This document shows, piece by piece, positions 1 through 8,780 of a DNA stretch of 64,000 nt (positions within the stretch are counted from its first letter, which is position 1; every line of letters begins with the position of its first letter). The stretch is from Bradyrhizobium altum. Its GTDB lineage: Bacteria > Pseudomonadota > Alphaproteobacteria > Rhizobiales > Xanthobacteraceae. The position numbers and the translations under genes are program-made. The stretch spans positions 1-64,000 of the forward strand of contig NZ_JACMYP010000013.1 in the NCBI RefSeq assembly GCF_020889705.1, given 5' to 3'. The notes under the pieces are model-generated. The model saw only the letters and a list, made by a program, of their open reading frames with translations, ran no database searches and was not told the DNA's origin.

Positions 1-216
1 GTTTGCGGTCGCGATCGCTCATGTGAGGCTTGTGTCACGGCTCTCGATTATTGGCAATTTAACCGGCAAATAGGCGGCCCGCTTGGTTGACTTTGGGGAC
101 CGCCTTCGCCCATAAACGCGCCCGACCGCGCACCCGCTTCGGGTCGGCCGGTTATCAGCGTCATCTCGATGACCCGGTCCGCCGCCACTCGCGCGGCCGG
201 TCTGATGCTGTTGGAC

Positions 217-302
217 GGGGGAGTGTCCCGAGTGGCAAAGGGAGCTGACTGTAAATCAGCCGCCTCATGGCTTCGCAGGTTCGAGTCCTGCCTCCCCCAC
301 CA
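217..302 (+). tRNA. tRNA-Tyr (anticodon GTA)
   Basis: The stretch folds as a class II tRNA with a long variable arm. Acceptor GGGGGAG (217-223) pairs with CTCCCCC (292-298), followed by discriminator A299 and an encoded CCA (300-302). The anticodon loop reads CTGTAAA between the stems GCTGA and TCAGC, giving anticodon GTA for tyrosine. The T arm is GCAGG-TTCGAGT-CCTGC. Confidence 0.97.
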
Positions 303-374
303 GCCTTCGCTCGCTTCGCGAGCTACGGCTAGGCAAGCCAGCAAGACTCCATCGTAGCGAAGTGAGCGAAGGCT
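302..374. repeat. 17-bp inverted repeat just downstream of tRNA-Tyr
   Basis: AGCCTTCGCTCGCTTCG (302-318) is matched by its reverse complement with one mismatch at 358-374, leaving a 39-nt loop. It begins inside the tRNA CCA end. It may serve as a transcription terminator, or be a dispersed element often found behind tRNA genes in this group; the second idea is from memory and untested. Confidence 0.6.
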
Positions 375-459
375 GCCGCGCCGAAGCCCAAAGGGCGAAG
401 GCGGGCTGCATCTGGCGCGCCCCAACTCCCACGTCTCCAGCAGCATCATACTGCGCCAC

Positions 460-1335
460 TCACCCCCGCAAACCACGCCGCAGCAGCTTGGCAAAATCCT
501 GCGCCATCTGCGACGGCGCTTCATGCGTCGGGGAGAGGATCGCGATCTGGTACTGGATCTTCGGCTTGAACGGGCGGATGGTGAGGCCCTCGGTGAAGGG
601 CTTGCTCACCACGGGATCGACGATGCCGACGCCGCGGCCCTCGGCAACGAGCTGGCACGCGGTCGAGAAGAATTCGGTCTCCGCCACCACGTTCCAGCGC
701 GCGCCATATTCGGAGAAGGCGGATGCCAGCTGCTGGTAGATCGGATCGCCGCGAAACAGCGTGACGAACGGGACGCCGTCGAGGTCATCAGGGGTGATCT
801 GCTTGAGCTTCGCCAGCGGATGCGCATGCGGCAGCATGCACACGCACTCATACGAGAACACCTCCATGTGCGAGGTCGGATAATCCTGCGGCAGCTCGGC
901 GACCGCGAGATCGAATTGCTGCGTCGAGATCAGCTCGCGGACGGTCGCGGAATTGCGCGTGATGATCTTGATCTGCAGCTCGGGCTTGTTGCTGGCGAAC
1001 TGCGCTAGCAGGCGCGGCAGCAGGTTGATCGAAATGCTCGGATAGGCCGCGATCGCGAGGTGACCGCGCCGGCCGGACCTGATCTCGGCCGCAACGCGCG
1101 ATGCGTTCTCGGCAGCTTCGAGGGCGCGCGCCGCCTCGACATAGAACAGCTTGGCTTCCGGGGTCGGTTGCAGGCGGCCGCCTCGGCGCAGGAAGAGATT
1201 GAGGCCGGTCTCGTGCTCGAGGCCCGCGATCATCGTGCTGATGCCGGGCTGCGACATGCCGAGCAGTTCGGCAGCCCTGGTCATGGTGCCGTGGAGCATA
1301 AGGGCGCGGAAGCATTCGAGCTGTCTGAGGCGCAT
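460..1335 (-). CDS. LysR-family transcriptional regulator
   Basis: A 291-residue protein with the standard LysR plan: an N-terminal winged helix (residues 1-60, with RQLECFRALMLHGTMTRAAE and the recognition helix SQPGISTMIAGLE) and a periplasmic-binding-protein-like effector domain (about 90-290). It is divergent from the DUF1989 gene starting at 1438, with only 102 bp between them, the usual layout for a LysR protein and its target. A plausible promoter on its own strand is TTGTGT-17 nt-TATAGT (1369-1341). The effector is unknown; a nitrogenous compound would fit the DUF1989 neighbour, but that is inference. Confidence 0.9.
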   Translation of the reverse strand: MRLRQLECFRALMLHGTMTRAAELLGMSQPGISTMIAGLEHETGLNLFLRRGGRLQPTPEAKLFYVEAARALEAAENASRVAAEIRSGRRGHLAIAAYPSISINLLPRLLAQFASNKPELQIKIITRNSATVRELISTQQFDLAVAELPQDYPTSHMEVFSYECVCMLPHAHPLAKLKQITPDDLDGVPFVTLFRGDPIYQQLASAFSEYGARWNVVAETEFFSTACQLVAEGRGVGIVDPVVSKPFTEGLTIRPFKPKIQYQIAILSPTHEAPSQMAQDFAKLLRRGLRG

Positions 1336-1437
1336 GAGCGACTATACGAATCTGCTATAATGGACACAATTAATATTATTAGAATTACATGAAGAGCGGT
1401 GCTCCAATGGCGCAACGAGCCATTGAGGAGGCACCAA
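1336..1437. promoter_or_regulatory. Divergent promoter region, LysR / DUF1989
   Basis: On the minus strand TTGTGT (1369-1364) and TATAGT (1346-1341) are 17 nt apart and face the LysR gene. On the plus strand TATAAT (1356-1361) faces the DUF1989 gene. An AT-rich stretch at 1366-1388 between them is a likely LysR contact site. A GAGGAG ribosome binding site (1425-1430) sits 7 nt before the ATG at 1438. Confidence 0.5.
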
Positions 1438-2049
1438 ATGACCGCAGCAACCATCGATCTGACCCGCGCCCGTCTGATTCCAGCCCGCAATGGCGTGGCG
1501 GCTCGCCTGGATGCGGGAGAGACGGTCATGGTCGTCAACACCCATGGCAAGCAGGTGGTCGATACCTGGGCCTTCAATGCCCGCGACACCGGCGAGTTCA
1601 TGTCGATGGAGCACAGCCGCGCATCGATGCTGCGGCTCGTTCCGCGCGTGGGCGACACGCTGACTACCAACCGGCGCCGCGCGATCCTCACCTTCGTCGC
1701 CGACACGACGCCGGGAATCCACGACACGTTGATCGCGGCCTGCGACATTCACCGCTATCGTCAGCTCGGTGCGGTCGGCCATCACGACAATTGCACACAG
1801 AATCTGGCGCACGCGCTCGAGGCGATCGGCCTGTCGGTTGCGGTGACGCCGGCGCCGCTCAATCTGTTCATGAATGTACCCGTCACCGACGGTGGTCAAC
1901 TGGACTTCAAGTCGCCCGTCAGCGAGGCGGGGCAGTATGTGGCGCTGCGTGCCGAGATGGATCTGGTCATCGTGTTCTCCGCCTGTCCGCAGGACATGGT
2001 GCCGGTGAACGACATGCGGCCGACCGACGCTCATTTTCTCATCGCCTGA
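1438..2049 (+). CDS. DUF1989 (urea carboxylase-associated family) protein
   Basis: About 203 residues from the ATG at 1438, chosen because GAGGAG lies 7 nt upstream; an earlier in-frame start near 1399 has no such site. The protein matches the DUF1989 family. Members occur beside urea carboxylase and aminomethyltransferase-type genes and have conserved Cys/His residues that suggest a metal site. Here GHHDNCTQNL (about residues 109-118) carries two His and a Cys. The biochemical role of the family is not settled. A GcvA-type LysR gene follows after 24 bp, so the two may be cotranscribed. No urea carboxylase gene is present in the window. Confidence 0.85.
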   Translation: MTAATIDLTRARLIPARNGVAARLDAGETVMVVNTHGKQVVDTWAFNARDTGEFMSMEHSRASMLRLVPRVGDTLTTNRRRAILTFVADTTPGIHDTLIAACDIHRYRQLGAVGHHDNCTQNLAHALEAIGLSVAVTPAPLNLFMNVPVTDGGQLDFKSPVSEAGQYVALRAEMDLVIVFSACPQDMVPVNDMRPTDAHFLIA

Positions 2050-2073
2050 TACAGGCCGCGCGGAGAACCGATC

Positions 2074-3003
2074 ATGCGCAAGCTGCCGCCGCTCAATGCC
2101 GTCCGCGCGTTCGAAGCCGCCGCGCGTCATAAGAGCTTCACCGCCGCCGCCAATGAACTCTGTGTCACGGTGACGGCGATCAGTCACCAGGTCCGGCAGC
2201 TGGAAGCGATCCTCGGCCACAAGCTGTTCGAACGCTCCGGCCGCGCGGTCGTGCTGACCGCGGAGGGCCATGCGGTGTTCCCCATGCTGCGCGACGGCTT
2301 CGACCGCATGGCGAGCGCGTTCGCCGCGATCCGTCCGCCGGCCGACGGCGATGCGATCACGGTATCGACCACGCGCGCCTTCGCCGAGCGCTGGCTGATG
2401 CCGCGGCTCGCGCGCTTCAACGCGGCGTTTCCGCACCTCGTCGTCCACATCGATGCGACCGAAGAGGTGCGGACGCCGGGTGCCGACGGCGTCGATTTGG
2501 CGATCCGCTACGGACGCGTCGACCGCGCCGGCGAGACATCGGTGCTGTTCAGCGATCGCTACATCGCGGTTGCGGCGAGCGCGATCTGTCCGCCCGGTGC
2601 CCGTCTTGCCATCGACGACGTCCGTTCGCGTTCGCTGCTGGCCTACCGCTGGAAGAACGCCACGCTGGATTCGCCGGCGTGGTCGGCCTGGCTCGCGGGG
2701 GCCGATCATGATCCCGGCCGGGACTTCCGTATCTCCTGGTACAGCGAGGAGCCGCTGGCGTTGCACGCCGCCGAGCGTGGGCTCGGGCCGCTGTTGTGCA
2801 GCGATGCGCTGGTGGACGAGCAATTGCGCGACGGCACGCTGCGCCGGCTCGACGGTCCCGCGCTTGCGGGCTTCGCCTATCGCCTCGTCGATGCGCCAAG
2901 CGCTGCCCGGCACAAATCAGTGACGGCGTTCATCGACTGGTTGCGGACAGAGGCGGCTACCTTTCGTGCAACTCCCGAACAGGTCATGACACGGGCCGCG
3001 TGA
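2074..3003 (+). CDS. LysR-family regulator, GcvA-like
   Basis: A 309-residue LysR protein whose N-terminus (PPLNAVRAFEAAARHKSFTA) and HTH (TVTAISHQVRQLE) are typical of the GcvA/AmpR subgroup. The effector domain follows at about residues 95-295. It lies 24 bp behind the DUF1989 gene on the same strand. Its last 20 bases overlap the end of the convergent deacetylase gene. It may control the DUF1989 gene or the deacetylase; nothing in the sequence decides this. Confidence 0.9.
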   Translation: MRKLPPLNAVRAFEAAARHKSFTAAANELCVTVTAISHQVRQLEAILGHKLFERSGRAVVLTAEGHAVFPMLRDGFDRMASAFAAIRPPADGDAITVSTTRAFAERWLMPRLARFNAAFPHLVVHIDATEEVRTPGADGVDLAIRYGRVDRAGETSVLFSDRYIAVAASAICPPGARLAIDDVRSRSLLAYRWKNATLDSPAWSAWLAGADHDPGRDFRISWYSEEPLALHAAERGLGPLLCSDALVDEQLRDGTLRRLDGPALAGFAYRLVDAPSAARHKSVTAFIDWLRTEAATFRATPEQVMTRAA

Positions 3004-3868
3004 AGTAGGGCAGGGTCTCGACGCGGACCCGGTACGTGCCTGCCTTGACCAGGCCGTCGAGATGCGCCGCGATGTCCTCGAGCGATGCGAACCAGACCTT
3101 GCGTTCGGCAACGATTTCTTCGAGCCAGCGCTCCACGACGCGCCAGCGGGCAAGCCGGCCGGTCAGGAACGGGTGCCAGATCCCCATCCAGAATCCGCCG
3201 GCCTCATAGGCGGCTTCGAACTCCTCGAACGAGGCGGCAAGGCCCTCGCTCGGCGATTTGACCGGCATCATGTAGCCGATCTCCGCGTAATGGGCGAAGG
3301 GCGGCCAGTCGTCCGATCCCCAGTGCGGCGGCATCTCATAGAGCGACCCGCGTGCGGTACGCATCTGGTACGGGATGTCGTCGGCCATCAGCGACGAATC
3401 GTAGACAAAGCCGTGCTCGATCAGGAGGTCGATCGTGGTCTGGTTGGCGTTGTACACCGGCGCACGGTAGCCGCGCGGCTTGCGCCCGGTCATCGCGACA
3501 TGGATGCCGAGGGCGCGTTCGAAGGCCTCACGCTGCTGCGCCGATGAAATCTCCGTCGGATCCTCATGGATGTAGCCGTGATGGCCGATCTCGTGGCCAT
3601 CCCTGAGGATCGCCTCCACCGCATCCGGATAGCGCTGCATGGCCCAGGCCGGCATGAAGAACGATTGCTTCAGGCCGAGGCGGCGATAGGTCTCAAGGAT
3701 GCGCGGCACGCCGACGGTCGGCCCGTATCGTCCCATCGTGATCGGATAGAGCCGGTCGAAGGAGTCCTTCGGGCGCGCGATGTGGATCAGGCTGTCGGCG
3801 TCGACGTCGAACGTGATCGCACAGGCGCAACGCGCACCGTTTGGCCAGGGGATGGGGTTGCGGATCAT
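2984..3868 (-). CDS. Polysaccharide deacetylase family protein (PgdA/PuuE-like)
   Basis: A 294-residue NodB-fold protein. ITFDVDADS near residue 20 carries the metal/catalytic Asp motif, DGHEIGHHGYIHED near residue 90 has the HxxxH-type motif, and GYRAPVYN near 135 is the third conserved motif. The length and the sequence IWHPFLTGRL near 245 resemble the cytoplasmic PgdA/PuuE branch rather than secreted chitin deacetylases, and no signal peptide is seen. In that branch the substrates include peptidoglycan and allantoin. Given neighbouring DUF1989 and NCS1 permease genes, a small cyclic amide is a reasonable guess. It converges on and overlaps the LysR gene by 20 bp. Confidence 0.85.
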   Translation of the reverse strand: MIRNPIPWPNGARCACAITFDVDADSLIHIARPKDSFDRLYPITMGRYGPTVGVPRILETYRRLGLKQSFFMPAWAMQRYPDAVEAILRDGHEIGHHGYIHEDPTEISSAQQREAFERALGIHVAMTGRKPRGYRAPVYNANQTTIDLLIEHGFVYDSSLMADDIPYQMRTARGSLYEMPPHWGSDDWPPFAHYAEIGYMMPVKSPSEGLAASFEEFEAAYEAGGFWMGIWHPFLTGRLARWRVVERWLEEIVAERKVWFASLEDIAAHLDGLVKAGTYRVRVETLPYFTRPVS

Positions 3869-3904
3869 CGGATCATCCTCGTGCAGCCGGCGGACAGCGG
3901 TGCA

Positions 3905-4576
3905 TCATTCCGCGGCCACATTAACAGGCTCGTCGATTCCAAGACACTGCCGGACCAGCACCGGGATCGCGGCGAAGGCGTCGGCGAGCGAGCGCCGGTA
4001 GCGTTCATCGTTGAACTCCTGGTAGTCGACCGCGATCAGATGGCTCTCCTGCACCCCGAGATAGTGCGCGCAGGTGAAGATGTGGGTCTCCAGATGGTTC
4101 ATGGTTTCCCGCACCCCGCCGGGGCCGAAGCCGAATTCGCCGCGCGAGCTCAGCACCACCAGCGTCTTGCCGCGCATGATCGGCTCGAGCGGAAAGTCGC
4201 CGCGCGCGAGATCGAAGCTGAAGGTCTTGTCGATGCGGATCACCTTGTCGAACCATGACTTCAAGGCAGCCGGCATGCCGTAATTGTGCATCGGTGCGCC
4301 GATCACGATCACGTTGGCGCGTTCAAGCTCGTCGATCAGCGCATCGGAGAGACGAAGCTCGTCGTGCTGCTCCGCCGTGCGGTCGCCGGGCGCGGTGAAG
4401 GCGGCGGCCACCCACGCCTCCGTGATGAGTGGCGGCGGGTTGCGGCCGACGTCGCGCGCGATGATCGTGGCGCCGGGCTCGTGCGTCAGCCAGTGCTCGA
4501 CGAACGAGTTGGAGAGTTTCCGGCTGACCGAACGGTCGCCGCGCGGGCTGGCATCAATACGCAGAAGTGTCGTCAT
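3905..4576 (-). CDS. azoR: FMN-dependent NADH-azoreductase
   Basis: A 223-residue flavodoxin-fold quinone/azo reductase from the ATG at 4576. The N-terminal RIDASPRGDRSVSRKLS binds the FMN phosphate, and APMHNYGMPAALKSWFDKV with the downstream SSRGEFGFG segment is typical of AzoR. The enzyme uses NADH and FMN for two-electron reduction of quinones and azo compounds in the cytosol. It is divergent from the NCS1 permease. A 15-bp palindrome about 90 bp upstream may be its operator. Confidence 0.9.
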   Translation of the reverse strand: MTTLLRIDASPRGDRSVSRKLSNSFVEHWLTHEPGATIIARDVGRNPPPLITEAWVAAAFTAPGDRTAEQHDELRLSDALIDELERANVIVIGAPMHNYGMPAALKSWFDKVIRIDKTFSFDLARGDFPLEPIMRGKTLVVLSSRGEFGFGPGGVRETMNHLETHIFTCAHYLGVQESHLIAVDYQEFNDERYRRSLADAFAAIPVLVRQCLGIDEPVNVAAE

Positions 4577-4666
4577 CCCTGGCCTCGGCTGATTGGGGAG
4601 CAATGCGTCGGCCGCATAATGCCCCGGGTGCCTGGTTCGGCGTGATTGACGAATCCGGCAGCTGAG

Positions 4667-4681
4667 TTGAGAAAATCTCAA
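4667..4681. promoter_or_regulatory. Palindrome TTGAGA-AAA-TCTCAA (operator candidate)
   Basis: This perfect 6-bp-arm palindrome lies in the 299-bp gap between azoR (minus) and the NCS1 permease (plus). It fits the T-N11-A shape of LysR sites but could serve another dimeric regulator. It is the only strong symmetric element in that gap. Confidence 0.5.
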
Positions 4682-4875
4682 CAATGAAGCGGAGCGCCAT
4701 GGTGACGCGGTCTGCGAGCGTGATCGCGGCGAGATCTGTCGCTATTCAGCACGCAAACTTCACTCTCGACGTCGTCTCAACCCGGCTTGAGGATTTCTCA
4801 TTATCGCCTCACGGCTGCCTGCTGCTCAGATGCCCCATCCGGCCCAAACCAATGCGCCGGACAAACGGGGGAAAC

Positions 4876-6336
4876 ATGTTGCTCAAGCAGACACAGCTTC
4901 CGGCGCAGGATGAGGCCGGCTTCGATGCCCACGGAATCGAGCCGGTGCCGGCGGCGCACCGCACGTCGTCATCGTTCGATCAGTTCTGGATCTGGACTGG
5001 CGCGAACATCGCGCCGATCAACTGGGTGCTGGGCGCGCTCGGAATCCAGCTCGGCCTGAGCCTGCTGCAAACGCTTGCCGTCATTGTCGTCGGCAATTTG
5101 TTCGGCGCGGCGCTGTTTGCCGCCTTCTGCCTGATGGGACATCGCACCGGCGTGCCGCAGATGGTGCTGGGCCGGCTGGCGTTCGGCCGCCGCGGCGCCT
5201 ATCTGCCGGCGCTGGCGCAGGTGCTGATGCCGATGGGGTGGGTCGCGATCAACACCTGGATCGTGCTCGATCTCTGCATGGCTGCGTTCGATCGGATGGG
5301 GCTTGGCGGCAGCATCGAGCTCAAATACGCGATCGCGGTGCTGGTGATGCTGTTTCAGATCGGCATCGCGGCCTGGGGCTTCAATGCCATCAAGGTGTTC
5401 GAGCGCTACACCATGCCGTTCATTCTGCTGATCATGGCGGTCATGACCGGGCTTGCTTTCCTGCGCGTCGATATCAAGTGGCAGTCGGCGACCGTGACCG
5501 GCATGCCGGCGTTCGCCGCGGCGACGCAACTGATGACCGCGATCGGCATCGGCTGGGGCATTTCGTGGCTCACCTATGCGTCCGACTATACGCGCTTCAC
5601 CAGGCCCTCGCTCAGTGCCGCCAAGGTGTTTCGGGCGACATTTCTCGGCATGTTCCTGCCGACTGTCTGGCTCGCCTTCCTCGGTGCGGCTATTGCGTCC
5701 GCCGGCGCCGGCTCCGATCCGTCGAAGCTGATCATCGCAGCGTTTGGTGCGATGGCGCTGCCGGTGCTGCTGGTGCTGCTCCATGGCCCGATCGCGACCA
5801 ACATCGTCGTGATCTATTCGGCGGCGCTGTCGTCGCTCGCGCTCGATCTGCGGCGGCCGCGCTGGGTGATCTCGGTGCTGTCCGGCCTGATCGCCTCCGC
5901 GATCCTGTACGGGTTCCTGCAATCGGGCGATTTTGCCCATGCCTTCGACAATTTCATGGTCGCCCTGATCGTCTGGATCAGCCCATGGGCGGGCGTGACG
6001 CTCGCGGACTTCTACCTGGTGCGACGCGGCCGCATCGATGTCGCCTCGCTCTACGAGGAACCGGGTCGGGATCGTGATTACAACTGGGCGGGGCTGATCG
6101 CCTTTGCTGCCGGCTTCGTGGCGGCGTGGGCCTTCCAGATGGGCACCATCAAGGCCATGCAGGGCCCGCTGGCGTTGGCGACGGGCGGGTTGGATCTGTC
6201 GTGGCTCACCGGCATCGGCGTTGCGATGGCGAGCTACCTTGCGCTGCATCGGCTGTTTGGACGTCCGCTGGCGCGGAGTGTCCCGTCGCCGGCCGCAGAC
6301 GCAGTGTCGATCGAACCCGCGCCCACATCGACCTGA
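4876..6336 (+). CDS. NCS1-family purine/cytosine permease
   Basis: 486 residues from the ATG at 4876, chosen for the GGGGGAA site ending about 3 nt before it; the open frame upstream is untypical. It is a twelve-helix integral membrane carrier of the nucleobase:cation symporter-1 family. The first helix region FDQFWIWTGANIAPINWV and the downstream GHRTGVPQMVLGRLAFG are family hallmarks. Related carriers import cytosine, purines, allantoin or hydantoin with H+ or Na+. It is followed by a convergent NodD-type LysR gene 22 bp away. The substrate cannot be read from sequence, but a nucleobase or ureide matches the general theme of the window. Confidence 0.88.
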   Translation: MLLKQTQLPAQDEAGFDAHGIEPVPAAHRTSSSFDQFWIWTGANIAPINWVLGALGIQLGLSLLQTLAVIVVGNLFGAALFAAFCLMGHRTGVPQMVLGRLAFGRRGAYLPALAQVLMPMGWVAINTWIVLDLCMAAFDRMGLGGSIELKYAIAVLVMLFQIGIAAWGFNAIKVFERYTMPFILLIMAVMTGLAFLRVDIKWQSATVTGMPAFAAATQLMTAIGIGWGISWLTYASDYTRFTRPSLSAAKVFRATFLGMFLPTVWLAFLGAAIASAGAGSDPSKLIIAAFGAMALPVLLVLLHGPIATNIVVIYSAALSSLALDLRRPRWVISVLSGLIASAILYGFLQSGDFAHAFDNFMVALIVWISPWAGVTLADFYLVRRGRIDVASLYEEPGRDRDYNWAGLIAFAAGFVAAWAFQMGTIKAMQGPLALATGGLDLSWLTGIGVAMASYLALHRLFGRPLARSVPSPAADAVSIEPAPTST

Positions 6337-6358
6337 CAGGGGTACGGCTTGCGCCTGT

Positions 6359-7285
6359 TCACTCCATCCGCGCAAACATCTCCACCAGTGTCTCGCGCAG
6401 CCAGCGCTGCGCGGGGACGGTGTCGTTGCGCTGGTGCCAGAACAGGCTGACGATGCGCGGTGGCGCCGGCAGCGGCACCGGCACCGCATGCAGATGGGGC
6501 GCCTGGCGGGACTGCGCGCTGAGGTCGCGCGGCAGCACCGCGATCAGGTCGGACTGGCGCACGATCTCGTAGGCGGCGTTGTAATGATTGACGATGGCGA
6601 CGAGGTTGCGCGACAGCCCGCGCGAGCCGAGAAACTGGTCATAGGTCGGCAAGGTTCGGCCGGCCAGGCTCACATCGACATGCTTGGCGTTGAGGAAGCT
6701 GCGCACATTCAGCCGCTTCCTGCCTGCAAGCGGGTGATCACGCCGCATGAAGCAGGCATAGTCCACCGTCCACAGCGAGCGCGAACGGATCAGTCCCTGA
6801 TGCAGCGCCTCATTGACATAAACGCTCAGCACGCAATCGACCCGGTTGTCCTCGAGCTGGTCGGCGATCCCGATGATGGTGTTCGGCACGGTGCGGATGC
6901 GCGCCGTCGGCGCCATCTCGGCGAAGCGGTTCAATAGCCGCGGCATCACCAGAGCCGCCACGTAGTCCGACATCGACAGGCTGAACTCGGTCTGCGCACG
7001 GCGTGAATCGAAGACCTCCTCGTCGAGCGCGCCGCGGATGCTCTCCAGCGCGCCGCCGATCGGATCCCACAGCGCCACGGCCCGCTGGGTCGGGCGGATT
7101 CCCGTGCCGGATCTGACGAACAGGGGATCGCTCAGCGCGTCACGTAGTCGTGCCAGCGCATTGCTCACCGCGGGCTGCGTCATCTTGAGCGTGTTCGCGG
7201 CGCGCGTGACGCTGCCCTCCGTCATCAGCGCCTCGAAGACTTTCAGGAGATTGAGATCGAGCGTGCGAAACGGCATCGGCGACAT
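6359..7285 (-). CDS. LysR-family regulator, NodD/SyrM-like
   Basis: A 308-residue LysR protein beginning FRTLDLNLLKVFEALMTEGS, the form found in NodD, SyrM and related regulators. HTH residues TQPAVSNALARLRD are at about 37-50. The effector domain contains HVDVSLAGRTLPTYDQFL. It is divergent from the MFS-amidohydrolase operon, which is its likely target. A 15-bp palindrome lies between them. Confidence 0.9.
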   Translation of the reverse strand: MSPMPFRTLDLNLLKVFEALMTEGSVTRAANTLKMTQPAVSNALARLRDALSDPLFVRSGTGIRPTQRAVALWDPIGGALESIRGALDEEVFDSRRAQTEFSLSMSDYVAALVMPRLLNRFAEMAPTARIRTVPNTIIGIADQLEDNRVDCVLSVYVNEALHQGLIRSRSLWTVDYACFMRRDHPLAGRKRLNVRSFLNAKHVDVSLAGRTLPTYDQFLGSRGLSRNLVAIVNHYNAAYEIVRQSDLIAVLPRDLSAQSRQAPHLHAVPVPLPAPPRIVSLFWHQRNDTVPAQRWLRETLVEMFARME

Positions 7286-7308
7286 TCATGTTGGTGATAT
7301 ACTAGATC

Positions 7309-7323
7309 ATAATTATAAATTAT
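7309..7323. promoter_or_regulatory. LysR-type operator candidate ATAATT-ATA-AATTAT
   Basis: A perfect palindrome with 6-bp arms in the 107-bp gap between the NodD-like LysR gene and the MFS gene. It contains a T-N11-A core, as expected for LysR recognition. Its position, 24 bp from one start and 70 bp from the other, suits both autoregulation and activation of the operon. Confidence 0.55.
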
Positions 7324-7392
7324 TGCGATAATTGAGGTTTGTCTATCATTCCCCCGAACACGGGCGCCGGGCCGTGGTTCAGGGGGATATTC

Positions 7393-8748
7393 ATGTCAAT
7401 GATATCGGCGCGCATCGAGCGCCTGCCGTTCGCGCGTTTCCATGTGCACCTGCTGCTGATGGGCGGCCTGGGCTATCTGTTCGACGCGATGGATGCCGCG
7501 GTGCTGGCATTCATCCTCCCGGTGCTGCGCACCGCCTGGGGGCTGACCAATGTCGAGACCGGCGTGCTCGGCAGCAGCACCTTTGTCGGCTATCTGTTCG
7601 GCGCGCTGCTCGCGGGGACGCTGGGCGACCTGATCGGCCGCCGTACGGTGATGATGTCGGCGCTCGCGCTCTACAGTGCAGCCTCGCTGGTGAGCGCGAC
7701 AGTGGACAGCTGGCCGGCGTTCTTCGCCGCGCGCGTCGTCGCCGGCATGGGCACCGGCGCGGAAAGCGCGATCATCGCGCCTTATCTCGCGGAATTCGTG
7801 GCGCGGCGTTACCGCGGCGCCTTCACCGGCGCGCTCGCCGGCTTCTTCTCGTTCGGCTTCGTCGCGGCTGCCTTGCTCGGCTATTTCATCGTGCCCGCCT
7901 ACGAGAATGGCTGGCGCATCGTGCTCGTGATCACTGCAATACCTGTCGTGATGCTGCTGTGGTGGCGCCGGTCGCTGCCGGAATCTCCGCGCTGGCTGGA
8001 AAGCCGCGGCAGGGTGAAAGAAGCTGAAGCGGTGCTCGATAAAGTCGAGGCGAGCTTTGCGCGCGAGGGCCGCGTGCTGCCGCCGCCGGTCGCAGAGCCC
8101 GTTCTGCCGGCCGTATCGTCGGGAACGCTGCTGAGCAATTTTGCGGCGCTGCTGACCGGCCGCCAGGCGCGGATCACCACCATGACCTGGATCATGTGGC
8201 TGTCGATCACGTTCAGCTATTATTCGTTCTTCGTCTGGATTCCCGGCCTGCTGGTGCAGAACGGCATGAGCATCACCAAGAGCTTCGGCTATTCGCTCGC
8301 GATGTATTGCGCGCAGGTGCCGGGCTATTTCACCGCCGCCTTTTTCAATGAGCGGATCGGCCGGCAGTCCACGATCGCGTCCTACATGATCCTCGGCGGC
8401 GCCAGCGCGCTCGGGCTCGCCTTTGCCGCGAGCGACGGGCAGATCATGGCGGCCGGCCTGCTGCTGTCGTTCTTCATGAACGGCACCTATGCCGGCGTCT
8501 ATGCCTACACGGCCGAGGTGTTTCCGACGGCGATCAGGACCACGGGGGCAGGCCTTGCGTCCGCCATCGGCCGCATCGGCGCGATCATTGCCCCGATCCT
8601 GGTCGGCTATCTCTACCCGAATTTCGGCTTCGCCGGTGTGTTCGGCGTCACCACGACGGTGCTGCTGGTCGGTGCCGTCACCGTCGTGCTGATGGGCGTG
8701 CCGACGCGCGGCCGATCGTTGGAAGACATCGCAAGCGAAGCCGCGTGA
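7393..8748 (+). CDS. MFS transporter (metabolite:H+ symporter type)
   Basis: 451 residues from the ATG at 7393, preceded by AGGGGG (7381-7386). It is a twelve-helix major facilitator. Motif A appears as GDLIGRRTVMM between helices 2 and 3, and PESPRWLESRGRVKEAE after helix 6 is typical of sugar/organic-acid porters. The C-terminal half has AEVFPTAIRTTGAG. It ends 33 bp before the amidohydrolase start, so the two form an operon: uptake of a compound and its hydrolysis. The substrate is unknown; an amide, lactam or aromatic acid is possible. Confidence 0.9.
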   Translation: MSMISARIERLPFARFHVHLLLMGGLGYLFDAMDAAVLAFILPVLRTAWGLTNVETGVLGSSTFVGYLFGALLAGTLGDLIGRRTVMMSALALYSAASLVSATVDSWPAFFAARVVAGMGTGAESAIIAPYLAEFVARRYRGAFTGALAGFFSFGFVAAALLGYFIVPAYENGWRIVLVITAIPVVMLLWWRRSLPESPRWLESRGRVKEAEAVLDKVEASFAREGRVLPPPVAEPVLPAVSSGTLLSNFAALLTGRQARITTMTWIMWLSITFSYYSFFVWIPGLLVQNGMSITKSFGYSLAMYCAQVPGYFTAAFFNERIGRQSTIASYMILGGASALGLAFAASDGQIMAAGLLLSFFMNGTYAGVYAYTAEVFPTAIRTTGAGLASAIGRIGAIIAPILVGYLYPNFGFAGVFGVTTTVLLVGAVTVVLMGVPTRGRSLEDIASEAA

Positions 8749-8780
8749 TCACACCGGCCGCGTCCCGACAGGAGACCCTT

